Positions 29,075-39,376 of a stretch of 64,000 nt of DNA are shown in pieces. The notes beneath the pieces were generated by a model. It made no database searches and was not told the origin of the DNA. It was given only the letters and a program-made list of their open reading frames with translations. Position 1 is the first letter of the stretch; each line of letters begins with the position of its first letter. A program made the translations under genes and the position numbers. The stretch is from Castellaniella sp. MT123 (lineage in GTDB: Bacteria > Pseudomonadota > Gammaproteobacteria > Burkholderiales > Burkholderiaceae_B), in NCBI RefSeq assembly GCF_039614765.1, contig NZ_CP154879.1:2542001-2606000 (forward strand), in the 5' to 3' direction.

Positions 29075-30559
29075 ATGGAGACAACCGCCATTCGCTTTCA
29101 GTATCGTGGCCAGGTCCACGAGGTCACGGATCAGCCCACCACCCGCACGGTCCTGCAATACCTGCGCGAGGACCTGGGCTGCATGGGCACCAAGGAAGGC
29201 TGCGCCGAAGGCGACTGCGGCGCCTGTACCGTCATGGTGGCCGAGCCCGACGGGCACGGCGGTGTAGCGATGCGCGCGGTCAATGCGTGCATCCAGTTTC
29301 TGCCCACCCTCGACGGCAAGGCGCTGTATACGGTGGAAGACCTGCGCCAGCCCGATGGCGCCCTGCACCCGGTGCAGCAGGCCATGGTGGATTGCCACGG
29401 CTCGCAATGCGGCTTCTGCACGCCGGGCTTCGTCATGTCGCTGTGGGGCATGTATCTGGCCCATGGGCCACAGGATCCGGCGCCCACCCGCACGCAGATC
29501 GACGATGCGTTGTCGGGCAACCTGTGCCGTTGCACGGGCTATCAGCCCATCGTGCGCGCCGCCGCTGAGATGTACCAGTACCCGGCGGTCGAGTTCGATC
29601 GGGACGCGCTGGCCCATGTCCTGGCGTCGCTGCGGCGCGACGATGTCTTCTCGTATACGCACGACGGGCACACCTTCCACGCGCCGCGCACGCTGGCCCA
29701 GCTGGCGCGGCTGCGGCTGGATTACCCGGACGCCCGCATCCTGGCCGGCAGCACCGACGTCGGCCTGTGGGTGACCAAGCAATACCGTGATCTGCCGCAC
29801 CTGATCTACATCGGTCAGGTCCGGGAACTGCGCGACATCCGCCAGGACGGCGACGACCTGGTCATCGGCGCCGGCGCGCTGCTCAACGATGCGTTCGACG
29901 CCCTGATCCGTCATGTCCCTGAACTGGCCGAGCTGCGCCAGCGCTTCGCCTCGTATCCGATCCGCAACGCCGGTACGCTGGGGGGCAATGTCGCCAATGG
30001 CTCACCGATCGGTGATTCCATGCCGGCCCTGATTGCGCTGGGCGCGCGCATTGTGCTGCGGCGCGGCGACCGCGTGCGTGAAATGCCGCTGGAGGACTTC
30101 TATCTGGGCTACCAGAAAAACGCCGCCGAAGCCGGCGAGTTCGTGCAGGGCCTGCGGGTGCCCGTGCTGGTCCCGGGGCGCCAGTTCCGCGCTTACAAAG
30201 TGTCCAAGCGTTTCGACCAGGACATCTCGGCGGTGTGTGCCGCGTTTGCGGTGACGCTGGATGCGTCCGGCGTCGTGCGGGACATCCGCACCGGTTTTGG
30301 CGGTGTGGCCGCCACGCCGGCGCGGGCCTGGGCAGCCGAATCCGCGCTGCAGGGACAACCCTGGGACGAAGCCCACGCGCGGGCGGCCATGGACGCCGTC
30401 GGCCAGGACTTCAAGCCGCTGACCGACATGCGCGCCAGCAGCGAATACCGGCGGCTGGCCGCGCGCAATCTGCTCTATCGCTTTTATCTGGAAACCTCCC
30501 CTGGGGCGCCTTTGGCGACGCATCAGGTGAATGTGGCCAATCTGGCCGAACTTGCCTGA
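29075..30559 (+). CDS. xdhA: Xanthine dehydrogenase small subunit (FeS/FAD), 494 aa
   Basis: Carries the two [2Fe-2S] clusters and FAD of xanthine dehydrogenase. Cluster I cysteines are C43, C48, C51 and C72 (EGCAEGDCGAC), and cluster II cysteines are C112, C115, C151 and C153 (QCGFCTPGF, CRCTGY). The FAD-binding domain shows LAGSTDVGLWVTKQ and NAGTLGGNVANGSPIGDS. The start at 29075 follows AAAAGG. xdhB follows 10 nt later. Confidence 0.97.
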   Translation: METTAIRFQYRGQVHEVTDQPTTRTVLQYLREDLGCMGTKEGCAEGDCGACTVMVAEPDGHGGVAMRAVNACIQFLPTLDGKALYTVEDLRQPDGALHPVQQAMVDCHGSQCGFCTPGFVMSLWGMYLAHGPQDPAPTRTQIDDALSGNLCRCTGYQPIVRAAAEMYQYPAVEFDRDALAHVLASLRRDDVFSYTHDGHTFHAPRTLAQLARLRLDYPDARILAGSTDVGLWVTKQYRDLPHLIYIGQVRELRDIRQDGDDLVIGAGALLNDAFDALIRHVPELAELRQRFASYPIRNAGTLGGNVANGSPIGDSMPALIALGARIVLRRGDRVREMPLEDFYLGYQKNAAEAGEFVQGLRVPVLVPGRQFRAYKVSKRFDQDISAVCAAFAVTLDASGVVRDIRTGFGGVAATPARAWAAESALQGQPWDEAHARAAMDAVGQDFKPLTDMRASSEYRRLAARNLLYRFYLETSPGAPLATHQVNVANLAELA

Positions 30560-30569
30560 GGAGCCCACC

Positions 30570-32972
30570 ATGAACATGCGCGTCAATCTTCCGCCCGAGC
30601 TGGATCGGCTGGCCGTCAGCAATGACAGCATTCCTCGCCCCGTGGCGGGCGAACCGTCGGCGGGTGCATCCAGCCCGCACGAATCGGCCGTGCTGCACGT
30701 CAGCGGCGAGGCCGTCTACACCGACGACATCCCGGAGCTGCGTGGCACGGTCTATGCCGCGCTGGGCCTGTCGTCCAAGGCCCATGCGCGGGTGCTGGGG
30801 ATGGACCTGGATGCCGTGCGGGCCGCGCCCGGCGTGGTGGCTGTCTTCACGGCCCAGGACATTCCGGGGGAAAACAACTGCGGTCCCGTCCTGCATGATG
30901 ATCCGCTGCTGGCCGACGGCCTGGTGCAATACGTGGGCCAGCCGATGTTCGTCGTGGTGGCTCGTTCCGTGGATGCGGCCCGCCATGCGGCGCGCCTGGG
31001 GCGCATCGACTACCAGGATCTGCCGCATCTGCTGACGCCGCAGCAGGCCAAGGCCGCCGATTCGCGCACCCTGCCCGACATGCGTCTGGTTCAGGGCGAC
31101 GTGCGGGCGGCGCTGGATGCCTCCGCGCACCGGCTGCACGGCACGTTTTCCTGCGGCGGCCAGGAACAGTTCTACCTGGAAGGCCAGATCTCGTACGCGG
31201 TCCCGCAGGAAAAATCCGGCATGGTGGTGCATTGTTCCACCCAGCATCCCACGGAAATGCAAAGCATCGTGGCCCACACCCTGGGCTGGCAGGCGCATCA
31301 GGTGCGGGTGGACTGCCGGCGCATGGGTGGCGGCTTTGGTGGCAAGGAATCGCAATCGGCGCTCTTTGCCTGCCTGTCGTCGGTGTGCGCCTGGAAGCTG
31401 GGCCGCCCAGTGAAGTTGCGGGCCGACCGGGACGACGACATGATGATCACCGGCAAACGCCACGGCTTTCATTATGAATATGAAGTCGGCTACGACGACG
31501 CCGGGCGCATCCAGGGCATGCGCCTGGACATGACGCTGCATTCCGGCTTTTCCGCCGATCTGTCGGAAGCTGTGGCCAGCCGCGCCGTGTGCCACTTCGA
31601 CAACGCGTATTACATCCCGGCGGCCGATGTGCACGCCATGTGCGGCAAGACCCACACCCAGTCCAACACGGCCTTCCGGGGTTTCGGCGGCCCGCAGGGG
31701 GCGCTGCTCACCGAGGTAGTGATCGAACGCATCGCCCGGCAGCTGGGCAAGGACGCGCTGGACGTGCGGCAGGCCAATTTCTACGGCATCGACACGCGCA
31801 ATGTGACCCCCTACGGTCAGAAGGTCGAAGGCAACCTGATCGAACCCCTGGTGGGCGAACTGGTCGACAGTTCCGGCTACCGGGCCCGCCGCGAGGCGGT
31901 GCGCGCCTTCAATGCCGGCAGCCCGATCCTGAAGAAGGGCCTGGCGATCACGCCGGTGAAATTCGGCATTTCCTTCAATGTTCCGGCCTTCAATCAGGCC
32001 GGCGCACTGGTGCACATCTACCGGGACGGCTCGGTGCTGGTGAATCATGGCGGCACGGAAATGGGCCAGGGTCTGAACACGAAGGTGGCGCAGATCGTTG
32101 CCAACACCCTGGGCCTGGATCTGGATTGCGTGCGCGTGACGGCGACCGATACCAGCAAGGTCGCGAACACCTCGGCGACCGCGGCGTCCACGGGGACTGA
32201 CCTGAACGGCAAGGCCGCCGAGGATGCCGCGCTGCGGCTGCGCACGCGTCTGGCCGATTTCGCCGCCCGCCACTACGGCGGCAAGCCGGAAGACGTCGTC
32301 TTCGCCTGGCGCCAGGTCAGCGTGAACGGGCAGACCGTGCCTTTTGCCCAGCTGGCCGACGAGGCCTACTGGGACCGCGTCCAACTGTGGTCCGACGGCT
32401 ACTACTGCACGCCCGGCATCACCTGGGACAAGGCCACCATGCATGGCAGCCCCTTCTACTACTTTGCGTACGGCGCGGCGGTGTCGGAAGTCGTGGTCGA
32501 TACGCTGACGGGCGAATGGAAGCTGCTGCGCGCCGACATCCTGCATGATGTGGGTGCCTCCATCAATCCGGCCATCGATCTGGGACAGATCGAAGGCGGC
32601 TACATCCAGGGTACGGGCTGGCTGACCAGCGAAGAGCTGTGGTGGCGCGAGGACGGGCGCCTGATGACGCATGCGCCGTCCACCTACAAGATTCCGGCCA
32701 TCAGCGATTGCCCGCGCGACTTTCGCGTGCGCCTGTTCAAGGCCGCCAATCCGAAGGACACCGTGCATCGCTCCAAGGCCGTGGGCGAGCCGCCGTTGCT
32801 GCATGGCATCAGCGTCTTCAATGCCATCACGGATGCCGTCGCTTCGCTGGGCGACGGGCACGAGTCTCCGGACCTGTGCGCGCCGGCCACGCCCGAGGCG
32901 ATCCTGAAGGCCGCCGAGGGCCTGCGGCAACGCTGTGCGGCCAAGGGGTCGCGGCAGCCTGGCGGACGCTAG
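30570..32972 (+). CDS. xdhB: Xanthine dehydrogenase large molybdopterin subunit, 800 aa
   Basis: Molybdopterin-binding catalytic subunit oxidising hypoxanthine and xanthine to urate. Recognisable blocks are GGQEQFYLEGQ, RMGGGFGGKESQ, the molybdenum-site TAFRGFGGPQGAL with the catalytic arginine, GGTEMGQGLNTK and the C-terminal VGEPPLL with its essential glutamate. The ATG at 30570 is preceded by GAGGAG. It is the middle gene of xdhABC; xdhC follows after 11 nt. Confidence 0.97.
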   Translation: MNMRVNLPPELDRLAVSNDSIPRPVAGEPSAGASSPHESAVLHVSGEAVYTDDIPELRGTVYAALGLSSKAHARVLGMDLDAVRAAPGVVAVFTAQDIPGENNCGPVLHDDPLLADGLVQYVGQPMFVVVARSVDAARHAARLGRIDYQDLPHLLTPQQAKAADSRTLPDMRLVQGDVRAALDASAHRLHGTFSCGGQEQFYLEGQISYAVPQEKSGMVVHCSTQHPTEMQSIVAHTLGWQAHQVRVDCRRMGGGFGGKESQSALFACLSSVCAWKLGRPVKLRADRDDDMMITGKRHGFHYEYEVGYDDAGRIQGMRLDMTLHSGFSADLSEAVASRAVCHFDNAYYIPAADVHAMCGKTHTQSNTAFRGFGGPQGALLTEVVIERIARQLGKDALDVRQANFYGIDTRNVTPYGQKVEGNLIEPLVGELVDSSGYRARREAVRAFNAGSPILKKGLAITPVKFGISFNVPAFNQAGALVHIYRDGSVLVNHGGTEMGQGLNTKVAQIVANTLGLDLDCVRVTATDTSKVANTSATAASTGTDLNGKAAEDAALRLRTRLADFAARHYGGKPEDVVFAWRQVSVNGQTVPFAQLADEAYWDRVQLWSDGYYCTPGITWDKATMHGSPFYYFAYGAAVSEVVVDTLTGEWKLLRADILHDVGASINPAIDLGQIEGGYIQGTGWLTSEELWWREDGRLMTHAPSTYKIPAISDCPRDFRVRLFKAANPKDTVHRSKAVGEPPLLHGISVFNAITDAVASLGDGHESPDLCAPATPEAILKAAEGLRQRCAAKGSRQPGGR

Positions 32973-32983
32973 AGAGGCCCGAT

Positions 32984-34015
32984 ATGACGGCATGGATCGA
33001 TCAGGCGCTCTGGTGCCTGGATCGCCAGCAGCCGGTGGTGCTGATCAGCGTCGCGTCCGTGCGCGGGTCGGCCCCCAGAGAGGCCGGCGCCAAAATGCTG
33101 GTGTCGGCCGCCGGACAATGGCTGACCATCGGCGGAGGTCAACTGGAATGGCAGGCCGAGCGGCTGGCACGCGACCACCTGCGGGATGGGGCTGGGCCCG
33201 ACCGCTGGGTGCATGACATGCCGCTGGCGGCGTCCCTGGGGCAGTGCTGCGGCGGTCTGGTGACCCTGCTGTTCGAGCGCTTGCGTGAATCGGACGGGGT
33301 CTGGTTGCGGCAGGCGTACGACCGGCTGCGGCGTCAGGAGTCCTTCGAGCGGGAAGTCGGCATCGGCGGCCCGGGAATCGCGCCCTGGGTGCGCCTGCGG
33401 GATCCTTCGGCGGCCTCGCATCCGGCCAACCGGTTTCAGGCCAGCCGCCTGCTGGATCCGGCCGACCCCCGGGGTTGCCCGGTGCTGACCGAGCCCCTGT
33501 GCCCGGACGCGATGAACGTCGTCGTGTTCGGCGCCGGTCACGTCGGCCAGGCGCTGGTGGCCATCCTGGGGACGCTGCCGTGCCGGGTGACCTGGGTGGA
33601 TGCGCGCGAGGATCTGTTTCCCGGGCAGGTCGCCCCCAATGTCACCCTCGAGGCGACCGATACGCCCGAGGCCGTGATCGACGAGGCGCCGCCCGGCAGC
33701 TGCTATCTGATCATGACGCATGACCACGCCCTGGACCAGCGTTTGTGCGAACAGCTGATGAAGCGCGATGACGTTGCCTATTTCGGTCTGATCGGTTCGC
33801 GCACCAAGTGGCAGAAATTCCGGCAGCGCTTCGCGGCCAAGGGCATCGCGCCGGAACGCTATGCGCGCATCCGGTGTCCGATCGGGGAACCCGGCATCGC
33901 GGGCAAGCAGCCCGCCGTGATCGCGGTGGCGGTGGCGGCGCAGCTGTTGCGGCTGCGTTCGGAAGGCGCGATGGTGGCCGCGCCAGCCGCGCATCTGGAA
34001 GCCGCGCAATCCTGA
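32984..34015 (+). CDS. xdhC: Xanthine dehydrogenase maturation factor, 343 aa
   Basis: XdhC binds and delivers sulfurated molybdenum cofactor to the large subunit. The N-terminal XdhC domain shows VVLISVASVRGSAPREAGAK and a cysteine-containing LGQCCGG. The C-terminal Rossmann domain shows VVVFGAGHVGQALV and MTHDHALD. The start at 32984 follows GAGAGG; the frame is open upstream, but that part overlaps xdhB. Last gene of the xdh unit. Confidence 0.93.
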   Translation: MTAWIDQALWCLDRQQPVVLISVASVRGSAPREAGAKMLVSAAGQWLTIGGGQLEWQAERLARDHLRDGAGPDRWVHDMPLAASLGQCCGGLVTLLFERLRESDGVWLRQAYDRLRRQESFEREVGIGGPGIAPWVRLRDPSAASHPANRFQASRLLDPADPRGCPVLTEPLCPDAMNVVVFGAGHVGQALVAILGTLPCRVTWVDAREDLFPGQVAPNVTLEATDTPEAVIDEAPPGSCYLIMTHDHALDQRLCEQLMKRDDVAYFGLIGSRTKWQKFRQRFAAKGIAPERYARIRCPIGEPGIAGKQPAVIAVAVAAQLLRLRSEGAMVAAPAAHLEAAQS

Positions 34016-34104
34016 TTTTGACGATTGTTGAACGTCCCCTTTTCCGGGGGACTGGATGGTCCTGTGCCGGCACCGGGGCGGTGCCATCTGAAATATCATA
34101 CGAA

Positions 34105-34118
34105 GCCCCGATCGGGGC
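34105..34118. promoter_or_regulatory. Perfect palindrome just before guaD
   Basis: GCCCCGATCGGGGC, a 14-bp palindrome, ends 3-4 nt before the GAGGAGAG ribosome site of guaD. A weaker GTCCCC/GGGGAC hairpin lies at 34034-34052. They could be an operator and the end of the xdhC transcript. No purine riboswitch fold is visible. Confidence 0.35.
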
Positions 34119-34134
34119 CAGCGAGGAGAGACTG

Positions 34135-35499
34135 ATGACTGTGAATCAAAACGCCGATCCGGGTGCCACCCGTTCCACAGGGGCGGGTGACATCCAGGCC
34201 TATCGTGCTCAGCTGCTGTATTTCCGGGATACGCCCAAAGCCGAGGACGAGGCCTGCGAGTGGATCCGTGACGGCCTGCTGGTGGTGCGCGATGGGGTCA
34301 TCGAGCAGTGCGGCGAGCACGATCGCCTGATCGGTGATCTGCCCCCCGGTACGTCGGTCCACGACTGGCGCAATCACCTGATCACGCCGGGTTTCATCGA
34401 CACGCATATTCATTATCCGCAGACCGACATGATCGCGTCGCCCGCGCCGGGCCTGCTCCCCTGGCTGGAAACCTATACTTTCCCCACCGAGCGGCGCTTC
34501 GAGAACCCGGAATACGCGCAGGACGTCGCCAAGTTCTTCCTGGATGAACTGCTGCGATGCGGCACCACCACCGCACTGGTGTATTGCACCGTGCATCCGG
34601 GTTCGGCCCAGGCGTTCTTTGCGGAGAGCCACGCCCGCAACCTGCGCATGGTGGCCGGCAAGGTCATGATGGATCGCAACTGCCCGGAATACCTGCGCGA
34701 CACGGCGGAATCCGGCGCGCGCGACAGCGAAGACCTGCTGCGCCGCTGGCATGGCACGGGCCGCCAGATGTACGCGTTGACCCCGCGCTTCGCTCCCACG
34801 TCCACGCCCGAACAGCTGGGCCGTTGCAGCGAACTGGCGCAGCGCTATCCGGACGTTTTCATCCAGTCGCATGTGGCGGAAAATCGGGATGAAGTGAAGT
34901 GGGTGATGGATCTGTTTCCCGGCTACCGCAGCTACCTGGACATCTACGACCGGTATGGGCTGCTGCGCCCACGCGCGGTGTACGGCCACTGTGTCTGGCT
35001 GGACGACGATGACTGGCGGCGCCTGCGGGATTCAGGCGCGGTCGCGGCCCATTGCCCGACCTCGAACCAGTTCCTGGGCAGTGGCCTGTTCGATCACGCC
35101 ACGGCCCGCAACTTCGGCACGCCCGTCACCCTGGCGACCGACGTGGGTGGGGGCTCGTCTTTTTCCATGCTGCAGACCATGAACGAGGCGCACAAGATTG
35201 CCCGCCTGTCGGGCCACCACCTGACCGCGCGGCGCATGTTCTGGCAGGCCACCCAGGGCGCGGCCAAGCACCTGGGGCTCACGGGCCGGATCGGCACCCT
35301 GGAAGCCGGCGCCGAGGCCGACTTCATCGTGCTGGACCCCAAGGCCACACCGCTGCTGGCGCGGCGCAGCGCCTATGCCGAATCGCTGGAGGAGCTGCTG
35401 TTCGCCCTGGCGATGCTGGGCGACGATCGGGCCATCGCCGCCACGTACGCGGCGGGACGGGAAGTCCATCGGCGCGCGCGGACGGCCGCGCATCCGTAG
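34135..35499 (+). CDS. guaD: Guanine deaminase, 454 aa
   Basis: Zinc amidohydrolase converting guanine to xanthine, the substrate of XdhABC. The metal site DTHIHYPQTD, the GTTTALVYCTVH region, SHVAEN, GHCVWL and the C-terminal ATDVGGGSSFSML are all conserved. Length is normal. The ATG at 34135 is preceded by GAGGAGAG; the frame continues upstream without similarity. Same strand as xdhABC. Confidence 0.95.
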   Translation: MTVNQNADPGATRSTGAGDIQAYRAQLLYFRDTPKAEDEACEWIRDGLLVVRDGVIEQCGEHDRLIGDLPPGTSVHDWRNHLITPGFIDTHIHYPQTDMIASPAPGLLPWLETYTFPTERRFENPEYAQDVAKFFLDELLRCGTTTALVYCTVHPGSAQAFFAESHARNLRMVAGKVMMDRNCPEYLRDTAESGARDSEDLLRRWHGTGRQMYALTPRFAPTSTPEQLGRCSELAQRYPDVFIQSHVAENRDEVKWVMDLFPGYRSYLDIYDRYGLLRPRAVYGHCVWLDDDDWRRLRDSGAVAAHCPTSNQFLGSGLFDHATARNFGTPVTLATDVGGGSSFSMLQTMNEAHKIARLSGHHLTARRMFWQATQGAAKHLGLTGRIGTLEAGAEADFIVLDPKATPLLARRSAYAESLEELLFALAMLGDDRAIAATYAAGREVHRRARTAAHP

Positions 35500-35594
35500 G
35501 CCGGTGGCGGCCCGCACAGGGGCGCCCTTAGGCTTCCTGGGTATTGCGGGGCTGGCACTCCCTCTTGTCATGGAGACCTGCCATAATCAGGTGC

Positions 35595-37091
35595 ATGGAC
35601 AAATTCATGGATACCACCCGCCCGACCCGGTTGCCGCCGCTGGTCCCGTTCGCCAGCTACGACGATGCCGAAGCCGCGGTGGATCAGCTGATCCACCTGT
35701 ATCAGCGCAACACGGCCTTCATCCGCGACGCCTTCCGGGAATACGGCGCCGGTACCCTGGAAGTCGGCCAGCGGGTACGCGCCTGCTATCCGGCCATCCG
35801 CATCCGCATCAATACCTATCCGGACGTCGACAGCCGCCTGTCGTATGGGCACCTGGTCGAGCCCGGCACTTACTTGACGACGGTCACACGTCCCGCGCTG
35901 TTTCACGACTATCTGCGCGAGCAGGTGCGGTTGCTGCTGCGCAACCATCATGTGCCCGTGGAGATCGGCGAATCGGACTTGCCGATTCCCCTGCATTTCG
36001 CGTTTCCGGAGGGCGAATACGCCCAGGGAGAATATTCCGAAGTCCCCGGCCACACTCTGCGGGATCACTTCGACGTGCCCGATCTGGCGGTGACCGACGA
36101 TGCCATCGTCAACGGCACCTGGCGCGGCCGCGCCAACCAGCCGCGGCCGTTGGCGCCCTTCAGCGGCCCGCGGATCGATTATTCGTTGCAGCGCCTGCGG
36201 CACTACACCGGGACGTCGCCGGCGCATTTCCAGGATTTCGTGCTGTTCACGAACTATCAGTTCTATGTGGACGAGTTCGTGAAGTGGGCTCGCGCCACGC
36301 TGGCCGCCGGCACGGGCGGCTATACCGCGCTGGTCGAGCCGGGCAACCACATCGTGACGCAGGATACCGCCGCGCAGCCCGCGCCGCCGCTGGCCTTCAA
36401 CCCCCAGATGCCGACCTACCACCTCAAGCGCGAGGGCCATGCCGGCATCACGCTGATCAACATCGGGGTGGGGCCTTCCAACGCGAAGACGATCACTGAC
36501 CACGTCGCCGTGCTGCGGCCCTCGGCCTGGCTGATGCTGGGCCATTGCGCCGGCCTGCGCACCACGCAGCGCCTGGGCGACTACGTGCTGGCGCACGGCT
36601 ACGTGCGTCAGGATCATGTCCTGGACGACGATCTGCCCCTGTGGGTGCCGGTGCCGCCGCTGGCCGAGGTCCAGGTCGCGCTGGAAGACGCCGTGGCCGA
36701 GGTCGCGGGCCTGTCGGGTTGGGAACTGAAAAAGATCATGCGCACCGGGACGGTCGCCACCATCGACAACCGCAACTGGGAGCTTCGCGACCAGCAGGAA
36801 CCGGTGCAGCGCCTGTCGCAGTCGCGCGCCATCGCCCTGGACATGGAATCGGCCACGATCGCGGCCAATGGGTTCCGCTTCCGCGTGCCGTACGGCACGC
36901 TGCTGTGCGTGTCCGACAAGCCCCTGCATGGCGAATTGAAACTGCCCGGCATGGCCAGCGCCTTCTACCGCACCCAGGTCAACCAGCACCTGCACATCGG
37001 CATCCGCGCACTGGAACGTCTGCGTGAAATGCCCAGCGAACGGCTGCATTCGCGTAAACTGCGCAGCTTCATCGAGACGGCATTCAAATAA
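35595..37091 (+). CDS. amn: AMP nucleosidase, 498 aa
   Basis: Hydrolyses AMP to adenine and ribose 5-phosphate. It has the N-terminal AMP nucleosidase domain (RIRINTYPDVDSRLSYGHL) and a C-terminal nucleoside-phosphorylase-like domain (NIGVGPSNAKTITDHVAVLR, LMLGHCAGLR, ALDMESATIAANG). Its place after guaD fits purine salvage or breakdown. Start codons at 35595 and 35607 are both possible. The next gene begins 1 nt after its stop. Confidence 0.93.
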   Translation: MDKFMDTTRPTRLPPLVPFASYDDAEAAVDQLIHLYQRNTAFIRDAFREYGAGTLEVGQRVRACYPAIRIRINTYPDVDSRLSYGHLVEPGTYLTTVTRPALFHDYLREQVRLLLRNHHVPVEIGESDLPIPLHFAFPEGEYAQGEYSEVPGHTLRDHFDVPDLAVTDDAIVNGTWRGRANQPRPLAPFSGPRIDYSLQRLRHYTGTSPAHFQDFVLFTNYQFYVDEFVKWARATLAAGTGGYTALVEPGNHIVTQDTAAQPAPPLAFNPQMPTYHLKREGHAGITLINIGVGPSNAKTITDHVAVLRPSAWLMLGHCAGLRTTQRLGDYVLAHGYVRQDHVLDDDLPLWVPVPPLAEVQVALEDAVAEVAGLSGWELKKIMRTGTVATIDNRNWELRDQQEPVQRLSQSRAIALDMESATIAANGFRFRVPYGTLLCVSDKPLHGELKLPGMASAFYRTQVNQHLHIGIRALERLREMPSERLHSRKLRSFIETAFK

Positions 37092-37092
37092 C

Positions 37093-37641
37093 ATGGCCCT
37101 GCGCGCCACCATCTACAAAGCCGAACTGCACGTTGCCGACAATGATCGTGGCTACTATGGCAGCCATGCCGTCACCGTGGCGCGGCATCCGTCCGAGACC
37201 GACGAACGATTGATGGTGCGGTTGCTGGCCTACGCGCTGTGGGTGGATGCCGACGAACGGCTGGTGTTCACGCGCGGCCTCAGCGATACGGACGAACCCG
37301 ACCTGTGGAACCTGGACCTGACCGGCGCCGTGCGGCAGTGGGTCGAAATCGGCCTGCCCGACGATCGCCGGTTGCTGAAGGCCTGCGGCAGGGCGGAACA
37401 GGTCATCGTCCTGGCCTATGGCCGGGGAGTGGACGTCTGGTGGGCGGGTGTGCGCGACAAGGTCGCCCGGGCGGGCAATCTGCAGGTTTACGCCCTGGAT
37501 GCGGATGCGACGAAGGCACTGGCGGCGTTGGCTGCACGCGGCATGAGCCTGAGCGTGAACATCACGGACCGCAGCGCCTGGGTGTCCTGCGAGCGCGGGG
37601 ACGTCACCCTGGACGTGCAATGCCTGCGCGAGGCCGTTTAA
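37093..37641 (+). CDS. yaeQ: YaeQ family protein, 182 aa
   Basis: Conserved proteobacterial protein of unknown biochemical role with a PD-(D/E)XK-like fold in solved structures (family knowledge). The sequence starts [20 protein letters not shown] and has the typical [21 protein letters not shown] block. It is separated by 1 nt from amn, so probably co-transcribed. It overlaps the convergent aldo/keto reductase by 4 nt. Confidence 0.9.
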   Translation: MALRATIYKAELHVADNDRGYYGSHAVTVARHPSETDERLMVRLLAYALWVDADERLVFTRGLSDTDEPDLWNLDLTGAVRQWVEIGLPDDRRLLKACGRAEQVIVLAYGRGVDVWWAGVRDKVARAGNLQVYALDADATKALAALAARGMSLSVNITDRSAWVSCERGDVTLDVQCLREAV

Positions 37642-38501
37642 ACCGCCAGTCTTCCCAGCGTCTCGAATTCCGTATCGCCCAGTTCGACCCCGGCGGCAGC
37701 CACGTTCTGCGCCAGATGCTCGGGGCTGCACGTGCCCGGAATCGGCAGCATCACCGGTGATCGTTTCAACAGCCAGGCCAGCGCGATGGCGCTGGCCGTC
37801 ACCCCATGGCGCTTGGCAACAGCGTCCAGTTCGGATCCCGGGCCGGCCAGGCGCCCCGCGTTCAGCGGATACCACGGAATGAAACCGATGCCGTGCCGCG
37901 TACAGTAATCCAGCACGGCTTCGCTCTTGCGGTCGCCCAGGTTGTACTGGTTCTGGACCGTGGCCACCGGAAAATACGCCTGGGCCTCTTCGATGTCTTC
38001 GGGATGGACCTCGCTCAGACCCACGTGGCGGATCAGGCCTTCCTTGCGCATCGCGGCGATGACTTCGAACTGCGCGGTGCGCGGCACGTCGGGGTCGATG
38101 CGGTGCAATTGCCACAGATCGATGCGCTCGACGCCCAGCCGGCGAAGGCTCATCAGCACGCATTGGCGCAGATAGTCCGGGTCGCCCAGCGGCACCCATT
38201 TGTCCGGGCCATGTCGCAACAGCCCGCCCTTGGTGGCGATCAGCAGGCCGTTGTAGGGGTGCAGCACCTCGCGGATCAGGTCTTCGCTGACAAACGGCCC
38301 GTAACTGTCGGCCGTATCGATGAAATTGACCCCCAGATCCGGCAATTTTTTCAGTGTCGCACGGGCGGCGTCCGGGTCTGACGGCGCCCCCCAGATGCCA
38401 GGCCCTGTGATGCGCATGGCGCCGAAACCCAGGCGGTGCACGGGGATGTCGCCGCCGATCAGAAAGGTGCCGGATACGGTGGCGTTTGGAGTCTGGGACA
38501 T
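37638..38501 (-). CDS. Aldo/keto reductase, 287 aa
   Basis: NADPH-dependent TIM-barrel oxidoreductase. Family features are [15 protein letters not shown] at the N-terminus, the catalytic Asp/Tyr in [11 protein letters not shown], the Lys in IATKGG, the His in [10 protein letters not shown], and the C-terminal cofactor region [18 protein letters not shown]. Substrate not assignable. The ATG at 38501 follows GAGGTG; a GTG at 38510 is less likely. Confidence 0.9.
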   Translation of the reverse strand: MSQTPNATVSGTFLIGGDIPVHRLGFGAMRITGPGIWGAPSDPDAARATLKKLPDLGVNFIDTADSYGPFVSEDLIREVLHPYNGLLIATKGGLLRHGPDKWVPLGDPDYLRQCVLMSLRRLGVERIDLWQLHRIDPDVPRTAQFEVIAAMRKEGLIRHVGLSEVHPEDIEEAQAYFPVATVQNQYNLGDRKSEAVLDYCTRHGIGFIPWYPLNAGRLAGPGSELDAVAKRHGVTASAIALAWLLKRSPVMLPIPGTCSPEHLAQNVAAAGVELGDTEFETLGRLAV

Positions 38502-38579
38502 GGGGATCACCTCGGGAAGGAAACTGCCAGGAGTTCATGATAGGACGGTCTGGCCGAAGATGCCATGCGGCGGGCCGGC

Positions 38580-39332
38580 CTATCGATCCAGCAGCATCTT
38601 CACCGACACGATGACGGCCATCGTCACCATCAGGATGCGGATCAGCTGATGGCCGCGCGTCACGACCAGCCGGGCGCCGATCGTGCCGCCCACCCATTGG
38701 CCGGCGAGCATCGGCAGACCGAAGGCCCACAAGATGTTGCCGTTCAGGGCGAAGAAAATGACCGATGCCAGGTTGCTGCACAGGTTCAGCAGTTTGGCAT
38801 GCGCTGTCGCCTTGACCAGATTCATGCCCAGCAGCGTCACGAGCGAAATCGCCAGGAACGTCCCGGTGCCGGGGCCGAAGAAGCCATCGTAGAAGCCGAT
38901 CATCGGCGCCAGGCTGGCAGCGTAGACCGCCTGGGTGATGCGCTGGGTGCGATCCTGCGCTCCGACCCGGGGCGACAACAGGAAATACAGGGCAAATCCG
39001 ATCAGCAGGAACGGAATGATCTGCTTCAGGATGCCGCTGTCGATGCGGGTCAGTGCAATCCCGCCCACCAGGGATCCCAGGAAAGCCCCCAGCATCATCC
39101 AGCGGCTGCGCTTCAGGTCGATCTGGCGCATGCGCAGAAAATGCAGGGTCGCGGCCGTGGACCCGGCGATGCCGCCGATCTTGTTGGTGGCGATCGCCAC
39201 CCCCGGCGGCAGGCCGACGGCCAGCAGCGCGGGGATGGTGATCAGACCGCCACCGCCCGCGATGGCGTCGATGGTACCCGCCAGCATGGCGACGAAGAAC
39301 AGCAGCGTGGCGATATCGAAGGTGATTTCCAT
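38580..39332 (-). CDS. TauE/SafE-family membrane permease, 250 aa
   Basis: Polytopic inner-membrane protein of the TSUP (sulfite exporter TauE/SafE, YfcA-like) family. It has the doubled family motif, AGTIDAIAGGGGLITIPAL and GFYDGFFGPGTGTFLA. It lies just behind a TRAP transporter set on the same strand. Export of an organosulfur or sulfite anion is a family-level guess. Confidence 0.88.
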   Translation of the reverse strand: MEITFDIATLLFFVAMLAGTIDAIAGGGGLITIPALLAVGLPPGVAIATNKIGGIAGSTAATLHFLRMRQIDLKRSRWMMLGAFLGSLVGGIALTRIDSGILKQIIPFLLIGFALYFLLSPRVGAQDRTQRITQAVYAASLAPMIGFYDGFFGPGTGTFLAISLVTLLGMNLVKATAHAKLLNLCSNLASVIFFALNGNILWAFGLPMLAGQWVGGTIGARLVVTRGHQLIRILMVTMAVIVSVKMLLDR

Positions 39333-39376
39333 GGGCGGCGAGAGGCGGGTGTGCTGTCAGCCGGCCATGATACGCC

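Noticed and set aside
34016-34134. Possible purine riboswitch before guaD
   Set aside because: Only a simple GC-rich palindrome and a short hairpin are present; the conserved three-way-junction loops of purine riboswitches are not seen.
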